Source: Bacteroides luhongzhouii
Lineage (GTDB): Bacteria > Bacteroidota > Bacteroidia > Bacteroidales > Bacteroidaceae
Assembly: GCF_009193295.2 (NCBI RefSeq)
Contig: NZ_CP059973.1
Span: 2,480,001 to 2,544,000 of the forward strand
Direction: 5' to 3'
DNA: 64,000 nucleotides
In this document: in pieces, positions 9,257 through 17,295 of the stretch
Layout of the letters: every line of letters begins with the position of its first letter
Position numbering within the stretch: position 1 is the stretch's first letter
Notes under the pieces: model-generated
Databases searched by the model: none
What the model was told of the DNA's origin: nothing
The model's input: only the letters and a program-made list of their open reading frames with translations
Translations under genes and position numbers: made by a program

Positions 9257-10552
9257 TTATTTGTATATTTTCAATCGTTTTCCTGCTGCAATTTTGGTGT
9301 TGGACATTCCATTCCACCTTTGTATATCCTTAATCGTGACGCCATACTTTCCGGCGATGGTTGACAAAGTGTCTCCACTTTTTATTGTGTAGTAGGTCAG
9401 TTTGCCTTTACCGGCAACGGCTGTTGCCGTTTTGCGGGTTGAGGGTGTAATTTCCTTTACTGCAACGGTTTTCCGGTTGCGGAACAATTCGTCGGCACGA
9501 TGTGCATAAATTGTATCTTGCTTATCTATAAAAGTACTGATAGCATCGATGGGGAGTCTTAAAGTATAAGGCTTGCTGTCACCCGGGATCATTTGCTTCT
9601 TATATTGAGGATTCAAACTCTTGATTTGATCCAAAGGTACATTGCAAAGATCAGCAATCTGTTCGAAGTGCAGATTCTTGTTCACTTGTACTGTGTCGGT
9701 ACTTGCCGGAATATTTGTTTCCATCGGACAAATATTATGGTCGCAGTAGTAAGTCATCACATAGTTGGCGGCGATAAAAGCAGGCACATAGCCACGTGTC
9801 TCTTTAGGCAGGTAATTATAGATTTTCCAGTAATCCGTTTCGCCATTGGCACGGCGGATTGCCTTGTTGATAGTACCGGGGCCACAGTTATAAGCAGCAA
9901 TCACAAGATTCCAGTCTCCATAGATATCGTACATTTCTTTGAGATAACGTGCGGCAGCCCAAGTAGCTTTAATCGGGTCGCGACGTTCATCCACCAGGCT
10001 GTTTGATTCCAAACCATAGATCTTACCTGTGCCAATCATGAATTGCCACAGACCGGAAGCACCTGCGCGTGACACGGCAGAGGGGTTCAATGCAGATTCG
10101 ATAATCGGGAGATATCTAAGTTCCAGTGGAAGCCCATATGCATCCAATGCTTCTTCAAAAATCGGCATATAGAAGTTGCAGGCACTTAACATGAAAGAAA
10201 CCTGATTGCGCAAGCGTCCTGCATACATATCGATGAATTTGCGGATAATATCATTATAAGGCATTTCCATGATAGCCGGAATGCGTGATAAGCGGTCGAT
10301 ATAGACAGAGTCGCTGAATAAAGGGTTGATTTCAGCCGTGCTGCAATCTTTGCCTAAGTCAATATAATTTTTGGCTTTCCAGTCGTTCAACAGACTGTCA
10401 AGTGGATATGTCATACTTTTAGGCAGGTCGATGCTTTCTTTGCGTTCAGTTCCATTTTCACGAATCACTACATCTACACTTTGCGCTTTTACCTGAGACG
10501 TTGCCACTAGTAAAAGAAAAATAATCGAACAATAGTTAACTAATTTCTTCAT
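9257..10552 (-). CDS. Lytic transglycosylase with LysM domain (MltD type)
   Basis: Cleaves the glycan strands of peptidoglycan in the periplasm. The 431-residue protein starts with a signal peptide ending near QVKAQ (residue 24). The SLT catalytic domain spans about 130-260. The catalytic glutamate is Glu152 in IIESALNPSAVSRAGASGLW, and AAYNCGPG follows near 220. A LysM peptidoglycan-binding module forms the C-terminus (about 387-430), and a weaker LysM-like stretch lies at about 285-325. It is the last gene of the leftward parA-parB-DUF5683-mltD run, 33 bases after the DUF5683 gene, which couples wall remodelling to the segregation genes. Confidence 0.93.
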   Translation of the reverse strand: MKKLVNYCSIIFLLLVATSQVKAQSVDVVIRENGTERKESIDLPKSMTYPLDSLLNDWKAKNYIDLGKDCSTAEINPLFSDSVYIDRLSRIPAIMEMPYNDIIRKFIDMYAGRLRNQVSFMLSACNFYMPIFEEALDAYGLPLELRYLPIIESALNPSAVSRAGASGLWQFMIGTGKIYGLESNSLVDERRDPIKATWAAARYLKEMYDIYGDWNLVIAAYNCGPGTINKAIRRANGETDYWKIYNYLPKETRGYVPAFIAANYVMTYYCDHNICPMETNIPASTDTVQVNKNLHFEQIADLCNVPLDQIKSLNPQYKKQMIPGDSKPYTLRLPIDAISTFIDKQDTIYAHRADELFRNRKTVAVKEITPSTRKTATAVAGKGKLTYYTIKSGDTLSTIAGKYGVTIKDIQRWNGMSNTKIAAGKRLKIYK

Positions 10553-10585
10553 GCTTCAATAATAAGATCAATCTAAATTGTGTTT

Positions 10586-11473
10586 TTAAAATCGTAATAC
10601 GCATTGCAGACCAACCGACTTGCTTTTTAAACTGTTGGAGCGGAACTGATTGTTATTGTCGATAACAGCCGGTTCTACTTTCATGCTCAAGTCGGGGGTT
10701 ATATCGAAGTTGGACAACTCTGCATCAACATAAGCGTCGATGATAGAGATCAGATAAACTCCGATAAAAGCAAATATACTAAGGTCCCGATAACGACGGA
10801 ACATATCTTTTCTTCGTTTTAGTGTGTTTTTCAACTGCTCCTCATTGTAAGTGGAGTTCGGGGGCAGCAAATCTTCGTAACTTTTCGTATTCGGATTGCT
10901 GTCCATAATATCCAGATAGGCTTGCGAATAGTCTTTGTACATCTTGCCGTTCCAGCTTAAGGCGTAAGCACAACCTGCAAACCCTCCATATATAATAGGT
11001 AACTTCCAGTATTTACGGTTGTAAATCTGTCCTCCACCGGGGAATACGACTGCCAGCCACGTTGCTTTGGTCGGATTCGGGATGAATATTTTCTTGTTTA
11101 TATCTTGAGTAGGTGGCGGCACAGTGTCAGTCTTTACAACAATGGATGCCGGCTGCTCTATCTTTTTCAGCTCTTTCTTGTTGACCGCATCCAAGCTGTC
11201 CGCTATCTGTATTTTAGCAGCTGACAAACTGTCGATGGCCGGAAGCTCTTTGGATGGTGTTATCCGGATAGAATCTTTTTTTACAGAGTCCTGTGCGGCT
11301 GGTTCACGATGTCTTCGTGCACGGGCTTTCGGTGCTTCGCGCTGTATGATTGTTGTATCTTTCCGTACCGGAGTAACAGTGGATTGTGCATACACATCAA
11401 TCCCTGCCACCTGTAAAAAACAGAGAAGCAGGGCGCTGACTAGTAACTGATATTTCTTACTTTTTCTTGTCAT
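10586..11473 (-). CDS. DUF5683 domain-containing membrane protein
   Basis: A 295-residue protein of unknown function, typical of Bacteroidetes. It has an N-terminal signal or anchor (residues 8-30), then a charged low-complexity linker to about residue 130. The conserved DUF5683 core follows with KATWLAVVFPGGGQIYNRKY near 135-155 and two further hydrophobic segments, of which FAFIGVYLISIIDAYVDA is the clearest. Its start codon directly abuts the parB stop. The invariant position next to parB suggests an envelope role, but the sequence does not show the biochemistry. Confidence 0.85.
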   Translation of the reverse strand: MTRKSKKYQLLVSALLLCFLQVAGIDVYAQSTVTPVRKDTTIIQREAPKARARRHREPAAQDSVKKDSIRITPSKELPAIDSLSAAKIQIADSLDAVNKKELKKIEQPASIVVKTDTVPPPTQDINKKIFIPNPTKATWLAVVFPGGGQIYNRKYWKLPIIYGGFAGCAYALSWNGKMYKDYSQAYLDIMDSNPNTKSYEDLLPPNSTYNEEQLKNTLKRRKDMFRRYRDLSIFAFIGVYLISIIDAYVDAELSNFDITPDLSMKVEPAVIDNNNQFRSNSLKSKSVGLQCVLRF

Positions 11474-12364
11474 TTACTTCTTTAGCGTATCGAAGATTTC
11501 CATGATACGTTCCAGTTCCTCCTCGTTACCGAAAGGAATACTTATCTTTCCTTTTCCCTTTTCAGAGCAGGTGAGTTGTACCTTGGTGTTGAAAAAGCCG
11601 GAGAGTTGTTGCTTCAATAAGTTGAATTCTTCAGGAAGTTTACCACGTTTGGGTGTTATTTTCCGTGTGCCGCTTTTCACAGCTTCTCCTTCGCTTAATG
11701 ATTTAACAATTTCTTCTACTTTGCGGACTGAATATCCGTGCTCTTGTATTTCTTCGAATATTTTAACTTGTAATTTAGGGTCGCCTAATGAAATCAGTGC
11801 ACGGGCATGTCCCATGTCCAACTGCTTGTTTTGCAGGGCCATCTGTATAGGAGCCGGCAATTTCAGCAAGCGCAGGTAGTTGGCGATCGTCGTTCTTTTC
11901 TTTCCGATGCGTTCGCTAAGACGTTCCTGTGTCAGTTCGTATTGATCGAGCAGATGCTGGTAGGCAAGTGCGATTTCTACGGCATTCAGGTCTTCACGCT
12001 GGATATTTTCAATCAGCGCCATTTCCATCATGTTTTCGTCGTCGGCTGTGCGTATATAAGCAGGGATTGTTTTCAGTCCTGCTTTTTGTGACGCACGATA
12101 ACGACGTTCTCCCGCGATGATCTGATACTCATCGTCCGAGAGTTTGCGTAAGGTAATAGGTTGGATGATACCGATTTCCGCAATGGAATCAGCCAGTTCC
12201 TGCAATGCTGTTTCGTCAAACTCACGGCGGGGCTGGTTAGGATTGACAGTAATCTTTGCCAGCTCTATTTCATTAATGGAAGAAGACCCTTCGGTTTTCA
12301 CATCATCCATTGAGAGCAAGGCGTCTAGACCGCGTCCTAATGCATTCCTTTTTTGTGTTGCCAT
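11474..12364 (-). CDS. parB: Chromosome partitioning protein ParB
   Basis: CTP-dependent DNA clamp that loads at parS sites and works with ParA in chromosome segregation. The start is placed at the ATG giving MATQKRNALGRGLDALL (296 residues), because the longer frame runs 35 residues into parA and the GRGLDALL motif is the usual ParB N-terminus. NPNQPRREFD marks the start of the N-terminal catalytic domain, GERRYRASQKAG is the CTP-binding motif, and a helix-turn-helix near 150-175 includes LSERIGKKRTTIANYLRLL. A dimerisation domain ends the protein. The gene follows parA by 16 bases. No parS site was recognised in the window. Confidence 0.95.
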   Translation of the reverse strand: MATQKRNALGRGLDALLSMDDVKTEGSSSINEIELAKITVNPNQPRREFDETALQELADSIAEIGIIQPITLRKLSDDEYQIIAGERRYRASQKAGLKTIPAYIRTADDENMMEMALIENIQREDLNAVEIALAYQHLLDQYELTQERLSERIGKKRTTIANYLRLLKLPAPIQMALQNKQLDMGHARALISLGDPKLQVKIFEEIQEHGYSVRKVEEIVKSLSEGEAVKSGTRKITPKRGKLPEEFNLLKQQLSGFFNTKVQLTCSEKGKGKISIPFGNEEELERIMEIFDTLKK

Positions 12365-12380
12365 ATCTTCTTCTTTATAT

Positions 12381-13145
12381 TTATTTATTTCGGTTGATAA
12401 TTTCTTTAGCAAGAGCCAGGTGGTTTTTGGCACCGGTAGATTCCGCATCGTATAGGATAGTCGGGACACCGTAGCTGGGAGCCTCGCTTAATTTCACATT
12501 TCGTTGAATAACGGTGTTGAATACCAGTTCTTGGAAATGACGTTTCACTTCGTCGTAAATCTGATTGGCCTGACGCAGACGAGAGTCATACATTGTCAGC
12601 AAGAAACCTTCGATTTCTAAGGCCGGATTCAGTTTTGACTTGATAATTTTGATGGTATTCAACAATTTGCTGATACCTTCAAGAGCAAAATATTCAGCTT
12701 GAACGGGGATAATCACAGAGTCGGCTGCCGTCAAAGCATTGATCGTGATTAGACCTAATGAAGGAGAGCAGTCTATCAGAATATAGTCATATTCTTTCTT
12801 CAAAGGTGTGAGTACTTCTTTTAGTATCTTTTCTCGGTTTGGGAGGTTTAGCATTTCAATCTCTGCCCCTACAAGATTGATATGCGAAGAGATCACTTTC
12901 AAAGAATCAATCTCCGTGTCAAGGATAGCGTCCTGTACGTTGGCTCTGTCAATAATACATTCATAGATAGTGCATTCCGACTGCTTGATGTCTACTCCCA
13001 GACCGGAAGAGGCATTAGCTTGCGGGTCGGCATCTACCACGAGTACCTTTTTTTCCAGTGTAGCAAGTGAAGCTGCGAGATTAATCGTAGTCGTTGTTTT
13101 CCCTACACCGCCTTTTTGATTGGCCAAAGCAATAATTTTTCCCAT
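12381..13145 (-). CDS. parA: Chromosome partitioning ATPase ParA/Soj
   Basis: Walker-type ATPase that binds DNA non-specifically and moves ParB-parS complexes. At 254 residues it has the short chromosomal Soj length without an N-terminal helix-turn-helix. The deviant Walker A motif KGGVGKTTT is at residues 10-18, the Walker A' and B region reads VLVVDADPQ and ILIDCSPSLG, and the C-terminus is typical of the family. It heads the leftward run parA-parB-DUF5683-mltD. Its leader is about 170 bases if the CAAATATA element upstream is the real promoter. Confidence 0.96.
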   Translation of the reverse strand: MGKIIALANQKGGVGKTTTTINLAASLATLEKKVLVVDADPQANASSGLGVDIKQSECTIYECIIDRANVQDAILDTEIDSLKVISSHINLVGAEIEMLNLPNREKILKEVLTPLKKEYDYILIDCSPSLGLITINALTAADSVIIPVQAEYFALEGISKLLNTIKIIKSKLNPALEIEGFLLTMYDSRLRQANQIYDEVKRHFQELVFNTVIQRNVKLSEAPSYGVPTILYDAESTGAKNHLALAKEIINRNK

Positions 13146-13316
13146 ATTCTCTAAATTTATTGGCAGCGAAATAAGTGATAAATCCTTAGAGCGCCTACGA
13201 AAAAAGAGAAACTTTGCAATTTCTGTTGATAAGTCGCCTGTTTTGTTAATAACTGTCGGACGAAACGGTTACAAAACTTCGACAGGTTCATCATCTACTT
13301 TCTCTTTATGAGCTTG

Positions 13317-13324
13317 CAAATATA
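13317..13324 (-). promoter_or_regulatory. Possible -7 element for parA
   Basis: Minus-strand TATATTTG, exact to TAnnTTTG, 172 bases upstream of parA. The distance is long and there is no -33 match. The rest of the 354-base divergent region 13146-13499 holds the surE promoter and nothing else recognised. Confidence 0.4.
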
Positions 13325-13436
13325 CATATTTATATTGGATATTTATTTCTTTTTTTGCTCGCTTGCAGAAGATTAAGATTTGTAAACGGGTAGGAGTGGG
13401 GATGAAAGAGACTTTTCGATCTGATGTGGGGAGGTG

Positions 13437-13468
13437 TTTGGCGGTACGGCTTCTTTTTGTTACTTTTG
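13437..13468 (+). promoter_or_regulatory. Promoter of surE-lpxB
   Basis: This is the clearest Bacteroides sigma-ABfr promoter in the window: -33 TTTG at 13437-13440, a 20-base spacer, and -7 TACTTTTG at 13461-13468. It lies 31 bases before the chosen surE start and overlaps the longer upstream reading frame, which supports the shorter start. Confidence 0.7.
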
Positions 13469-13499
13469 TGCGAATATAAAAAAGGAAAGGATTGAATAT

Positions 13500-14267
13500 A
13501 TGGAAAAAGAGAAGCCGTTGATACTTGTTTCGAATGACGATGGCGTGATGGCTAAAGGTATTAATGAACTGGTGAAGTTTCTTCGCCCTTTGGGAGATAT
13601 CATAGTGATGGCACCTGATGCCCCGCGTTCCGGTAGTGGTTGTGCGCTGACGGTGACGCAGCCGGTTCATTACCAGTTAGTAAAGAAAGAAGTGGGTTTG
13701 ACTGTTTATAAATGTTCGGGAACACCGACTGATTGCATCAAATTGGCACGAAATACAGTGCTCGACCGGACTCCGGACCTGGTAGTCGGCGGTATCAATC
13801 ATGGAGATAACTCTGCCACTAACGTACATTATTCCGGTACGATGGGAGTGGTGTTTGAGGGGTGTTTGAATGGAATTCCTTCTATTGGCTTCTCCTTGTG
13901 CAATCATGCACCCGATGCTGATTTTGAAGCTGCCGGACCTTATGTCCGCAGTATCGCTTCCATGGTCTTGGAAAAAGGACTTCCTCCTTTGACTTGTCTG
14001 AATGTAAACTTTCCCGATACAGCTGATATAAAAGGAGTGAAAATCTGTGAACAGGCGAAAGGAGGTTGGACGAATGAATGGGCAGCCTGTCCTCGTCTGA
14101 ATGATCCCAACTATTTCTGGCTGACCGGTGAATTTACCGATCACGAACCTGAAAACGAGAAGAATGATCATTGGGCTTTGGCAAATGGCTATGTTGCTAT
14201 CACCCCGACCACGGTTGACGTAACGGCTTATCACTTTATAGACGAACTTAATCAATGGTTTAATTAG
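13500..14267 (+). CDS. surE: 5'/3'-nucleotidase SurE
   Basis: Metal-dependent nucleoside-5'-monophosphate phosphatase (stationary-phase survival protein). The start is set at MEKEKPLIL (255 residues), since the longer frame contains the promoter. The metal-binding ILVSNDDGV motif lies at about residues 7-15. [18 protein letters not shown] and GGINHGDN are the other conserved blocks. Followed 40 bases later by lpxB in the same direction, with a tandem repeat in the gap. Full length for the family. Confidence 0.95.
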   Translation: MEKEKPLILVSNDDGVMAKGINELVKFLRPLGDIIVMAPDAPRSGSGCALTVTQPVHYQLVKKEVGLTVYKCSGTPTDCIKLARNTVLDRTPDLVVGGINHGDNSATNVHYSGTMGVVFEGCLNGIPSIGFSLCNHAPDADFEAAGPYVRSIASMVLEKGLPPLTCLNVNFPDTADIKGVKICEQAKGGWTNEWAACPRLNDPNYFWLTGEFTDHEPENEKNDHWALANGYVAITPTTVDVTAYHFIDELNQWFN

Positions 14268-14307
14268 TTGATAACTGTCAGTTATCAACTATCAGCTATC
14301 AACTATT
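14268..14307. repeat. Short tandem repeat between surE and lpxB
   Basis: Two imperfect 14-base copies, GTTATCAACTATCA then GCTATCAACTATTA, preceded by a related TTGATAACTGTCA. They fill the whole spacer up to the lpxB start codon. Confidence 0.65.
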
Positions 14308-15444
14308 ATGAAGTATTATCTGATTGTCGGCGAAGCTTCCGGCGACTTGCACGCTTCCCATCTGATGGCTGCCTTAAAGGCAGAAGACCCGCAGGCTAAT
14401 TTCCGTTTTTTCGGAGGTGACTTGATGGCGGCAGTCGGAGGAACGATGGTGAAGCATTATAAGGAGTTGGCATACATGGGATTTATCCCTGTATTACTTC
14501 ATCTGCACACTATCTTTGCAAATATGAAGCGTTGCAAAGAAGACATTGTTTCTTGGAAGCCGGACGTTGTTATTCTGGTAGATTATCCGGGATTCAATCT
14601 TGATATTGCTAAGTTTGTCCATGCAAAGACACAGATACCGGTTTACTATTATATTTCTCCGAAGATATGGGCGTGGAAAGAATACCGTATCAAGAATATA
14701 AAACGAGATGTAGATGAGCTTTTCTCCATTCTTCCTTTTGAAGTGGAATTCTTCGAAGGAAAGCATCAATATCCTATTCACTATGTAGGGAACCCTACCG
14801 TGGATGAGGTGGCAGCTTATCAGGCGGCTCATCCGAAAAATAAGGAGCAGTTTATTGTCGAGAATCAATTGGAAGATAAGCCGATTATCGCTCTTCTTGC
14901 CGGTAGCCGGAAACAGGAAATCAAAGATAATCTGCCGGATATGTTGAAGGCTGCTTCCGCTTTTTCTGACTATCAGCTTGTCTTGGCCGGTGCGCCTGCC
15001 ATTGCTCCCGAGTATTATAAACAATATGTAGGAGAAGCGAAAGTGAAAATCATTTTCGATCAGACTTATTGCCTGTTGCAGCATGCGGATGTAGCATTAG
15101 TTACTTCGGGGACAGCTACGCTTGAGACGGCATTGTTTCGTGTTCCTCAAGTGGTTTGTTATCACACACCGATCGGAAAAGTGGTTTCTTTCTTGCGGCG
15201 TCATATCCTGACAGTGAAATTTATTTCGTTGGTAAATTTGATTGCCGACCGTGAGGTGGTAAAGGAACTCGTTGCGGATACGATGACCGTGAAGAATATG
15301 CAGAGCGAATTGAAAAATATCATTGAAAATGAAGCATATAGAAATGAGATGCTTTTGGGGTATGAGTATGTAGCCAAGCGGTTGGGACCTGCCGGTGCTC
15401 CCCGTCATGCAGCGCGTGAAATGCTGCAATTGTTGAAAAAATAA
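14308..15444 (+). CDS. lpxB: Lipid-A-disaccharide synthase
   Basis: Glycosyltransferase family 19 enzyme that joins UDP-2,3-diacylglucosamine and lipid X to make the lipid A disaccharide on the inner face of the cytoplasmic membrane. The 378-residue protein is full length. It opens with KYYLIVGEASGDLHASHL (the GEASGD motif), and has YYISPKIWAWKEYRIKNIK near 113-131, LLAGSRKQEI near 195 and VTSGTATLETAL near 267. It is probably transcribed with surE and ends at a strong terminator. It shows the organism makes lipid A. Confidence 0.96.
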   Translation: MKYYLIVGEASGDLHASHLMAALKAEDPQANFRFFGGDLMAAVGGTMVKHYKELAYMGFIPVLLHLHTIFANMKRCKEDIVSWKPDVVILVDYPGFNLDIAKFVHAKTQIPVYYYISPKIWAWKEYRIKNIKRDVDELFSILPFEVEFFEGKHQYPIHYVGNPTVDEVAAYQAAHPKNKEQFIVENQLEDKPIIALLAGSRKQEIKDNLPDMLKAASAFSDYQLVLAGAPAIAPEYYKQYVGEAKVKIIFDQTYCLLQHADVALVTSGTATLETALFRVPQVVCYHTPIGKVVSFLRRHILTVKFISLVNLIADREVVKELVADTMTVKNMQSELKNIIENEAYRNEMLLGYEYVAKRLGPAGAPRHAAREMLQLLKK

Positions 15445-15466
15445 CTTTCTTTTTCTGAATAAACGT

Positions 15467-15497
15467 AAAGCCGATGCAGTAAATGCACGGCTTTTTT
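15467..15497 (+). terminator. Rho-independent terminator after lpxB
   Basis: The stem AAAGCCG/CGGCTTT, extended by TGCA/TGCA with a mismatch, is followed by a T-run. Confidence 0.8.
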
Positions 15498-15538
15498 ATT
15501 TATAAAGCAGAAGACTAAAATAAAGAAAGGAAAAAGAT

Positions 15539-16330
15539 ATGAAAAAATTTAAGTGGCTTTTAGGAATCTTATTATTGGCATTAGTACCAATGTTGCAATC
15601 ATGTGATGATGATGGCTATTCTATTGGAGATTTCAGTTGGGACTGGGCGACCGTTCATACAACCGGTGGAGGAGGTTATTATTTGGAAGGTGACAGATGG
15701 GGAGTGATTGATCCGGTTGCTACTTCTATTCCTTGGTTTAAACCGGTGGACGGTGAGCGTGTTGTGGCTTTTTTCAATCCTTTGTATGATATGGAAGGAG
15801 GAAAAGGAGTTCAGGTGAAGATGGAAGGGATACAGGAGCTGTTGACAAAAGAAGTGGAAGATATGTCGACAGAGGAAGAAGCGGAAGAATTCGGAAATGA
15901 TCCTATTTTGATTTATCAGGGTGATATGTGGTTGGGAGGAAGGTTTCTGAACATAATTTTCCGCCAGGAGTTGCCTCGTTCGGAGAAACATCGTATCAGT
16001 CTTGTACAAAATAAGATGGAACCGGGAGAGCCGGGCGAACCGTCAGAGCCGGGAACATTGAATGTGGATGAAGATGGTTACATACATTTGGAACTGCGTT
16101 ATAATACGTATAAGGATGTGACTGACTACTGGGGATGGGGGCGAGTTTCTTATAACTTAGAAAAATTCTTCCCGACAGAGAAAGAGGCCGAATCAACAAT
16201 AAAAGGTTTTAAAGTAACAATAAACTCAAGAGAACATGGAGAAGGAAGAGTGATCGTTCTTGATTTGAAGCACCCGGTCGGTGTACCGGAAGCAGCAAAG
16301 GATGTTCATTCCACTTCTTCGATCCGATAA
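15539..16330 (+). CDS. NigD-like lipoprotein
   Basis: A 263-residue secreted lipoprotein of unknown function. The signal has lipobox LQSC ending at Cys21, followed by three aspartates, a pattern linked to surface export in Bacteroides. The N-terminal part (SIGDFSWDWATV, then a barrel-like region with PWFKPVDGERVVAFF) resembles NigD-family lipoproteins, named for bacteriocin-linked genes in Bacteroides. A Pro-Gly-Glu repeat (GEPGEPSEPG, about 162-171) separates the two halves, which is unusual for the family. No bacteriocin gene is adjacent. The family call is by recognition and is moderate. Confidence 0.7.
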   Translation: MKKFKWLLGILLLALVPMLQSCDDDGYSIGDFSWDWATVHTTGGGGYYLEGDRWGVIDPVATSIPWFKPVDGERVVAFFNPLYDMEGGKGVQVKMEGIQELLTKEVEDMSTEEEAEEFGNDPILIYQGDMWLGGRFLNIIFRQELPRSEKHRISLVQNKMEPGEPGEPSEPGTLNVDEDGYIHLELRYNTYKDVTDYWGWGRVSYNLEKFFPTEKEAESTIKGFKVTINSREHGEGRVIVLDLKHPVGVPEAAKDVHSTSSIR

Positions 16331-16355
16331 CCTAACTGTGATTTACTGTGTGTGA

Positions 16356-16394
16356 AAAAGGTCGGGATACTTTCGTATAAGTTCCCGACCTTTT
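16356..16394. terminator. Bidirectional terminator between the NigD-like gene and cdsA
   Basis: A 12-base-pair perfect stem, AAAAGGTCGGGA with TCCCGACCTTTT. It gives a U-run on both strands and serves the two convergent genes. Confidence 0.8.
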
Positions 16395-16436
16395 GTATTT
16401 TGTTTCAGTTCTAATCGATTGAGAAAGAATCCCCCG

Positions 16437-17279
16437 TCAGAACCATGTTAATGCATATAGATAAACGACGGCTGCCGGTATAGCCATCAGAGAACTGTCA
16501 AAGCGATCGAGCATCCCACCGTGTCCCGGAAGAATGGTTCCCGAATCCTTAACGTGCAACTGGCGTTTCAATAACGACTCCGTCAGGTCGCCCCATGTGC
16601 CGAATATAACAACCACCAGTGCCAATCCTGCCCACTCAATCATTGACATAAGTGGGAAGTAGTGGGCGAGAATAAAAGATACTCCGATTGCTACCACTCC
16701 GCCACCGATGGAACCTTCCCACGATTTCTTGGGAGAAATACGTTCAAACAACCGGTGTTTGCCGATCAATGAACCGATGCAATAGGCTCCCGTGTCATTT
16801 AACCAAAGGAAAATAAAGATAGATAACGGTAGGATAGGATTGTAACTTACGCTACTGTATTCCGGATCGTTATGGAATGCCAATACATTCAGCAAAGCAA
16901 AAGGCAGACCGATATAAAGTTGGCTAAGCATAGAATAAGCCCAGTTAAGTACCGGGTTCTCCTTTTTCAGATACAACTCGCTAATCATCATGTAAAGCAA
17001 TAAAAGCACATACGGGATGAATATCTTCGAATCGGCCGCATTAATGCAGAATCCCATGACTGCAAGGAATAAGTAAGCCCCGCCGAGCATATTAATGGTC
17101 TTGTTTATCTTCACTCCTTCTGCGCGCATATTTACCAGCTGTCCGAACTCATAAATGGTCAGTGCGCTGATAGCGGTGAACAGAATGCCAAAGCTGAATG
17201 CGTCATAAAGGATGCACCCCACCAAGATGGCAACGAAGAGTACACCCGTAATAGCTCGTTTTATGAAATTGTTAATCAA
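16437..17279 (-). CDS. cdsA: Phosphatidate cytidylyltransferase
   Basis: Makes CDP-diacylglycerol from phosphatidate and CTP for phospholipid synthesis. This is a polytopic membrane protein of 280 residues with about eight hydrophobic segments. The C-terminal signature is complete: SLLKRQLHVKDSGTILPGHG followed by GMLDRFDS (about 235-262). The start is a TTG codon: a stop lies two codons upstream and the next ATG is far inside the first membrane segments. Third gene of rsfS-ftsH-cdsA, 16 bases after ftsH. Confidence 0.95.
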   Translation of the reverse strand: MINNFIKRAITGVLFVAILVGCILYDAFSFGILFTAISALTIYEFGQLVNMRAEGVKINKTINMLGGAYLFLAVMGFCINAADSKIFIPYVLLLLYMMISELYLKKENPVLNWAYSMLSQLYIGLPFALLNVLAFHNDPEYSSVSYNPILPLSIFIFLWLNDTGAYCIGSLIGKHRLFERISPKKSWEGSIGGGVVAIGVSFILAHYFPLMSMIEWAGLALVVVIFGTWGDLTESLLKRQLHVKDSGTILPGHGGMLDRFDSSLMAIPAAVVYLYALTWF

Positions 17280-17295
17280 AATCTATTCGTTTTAA

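Noticed and set aside
13269..13670. 133-residue minus-strand frame over the surE start
   Set aside because: It covers the surE promoter and start and has no recognisable domain.
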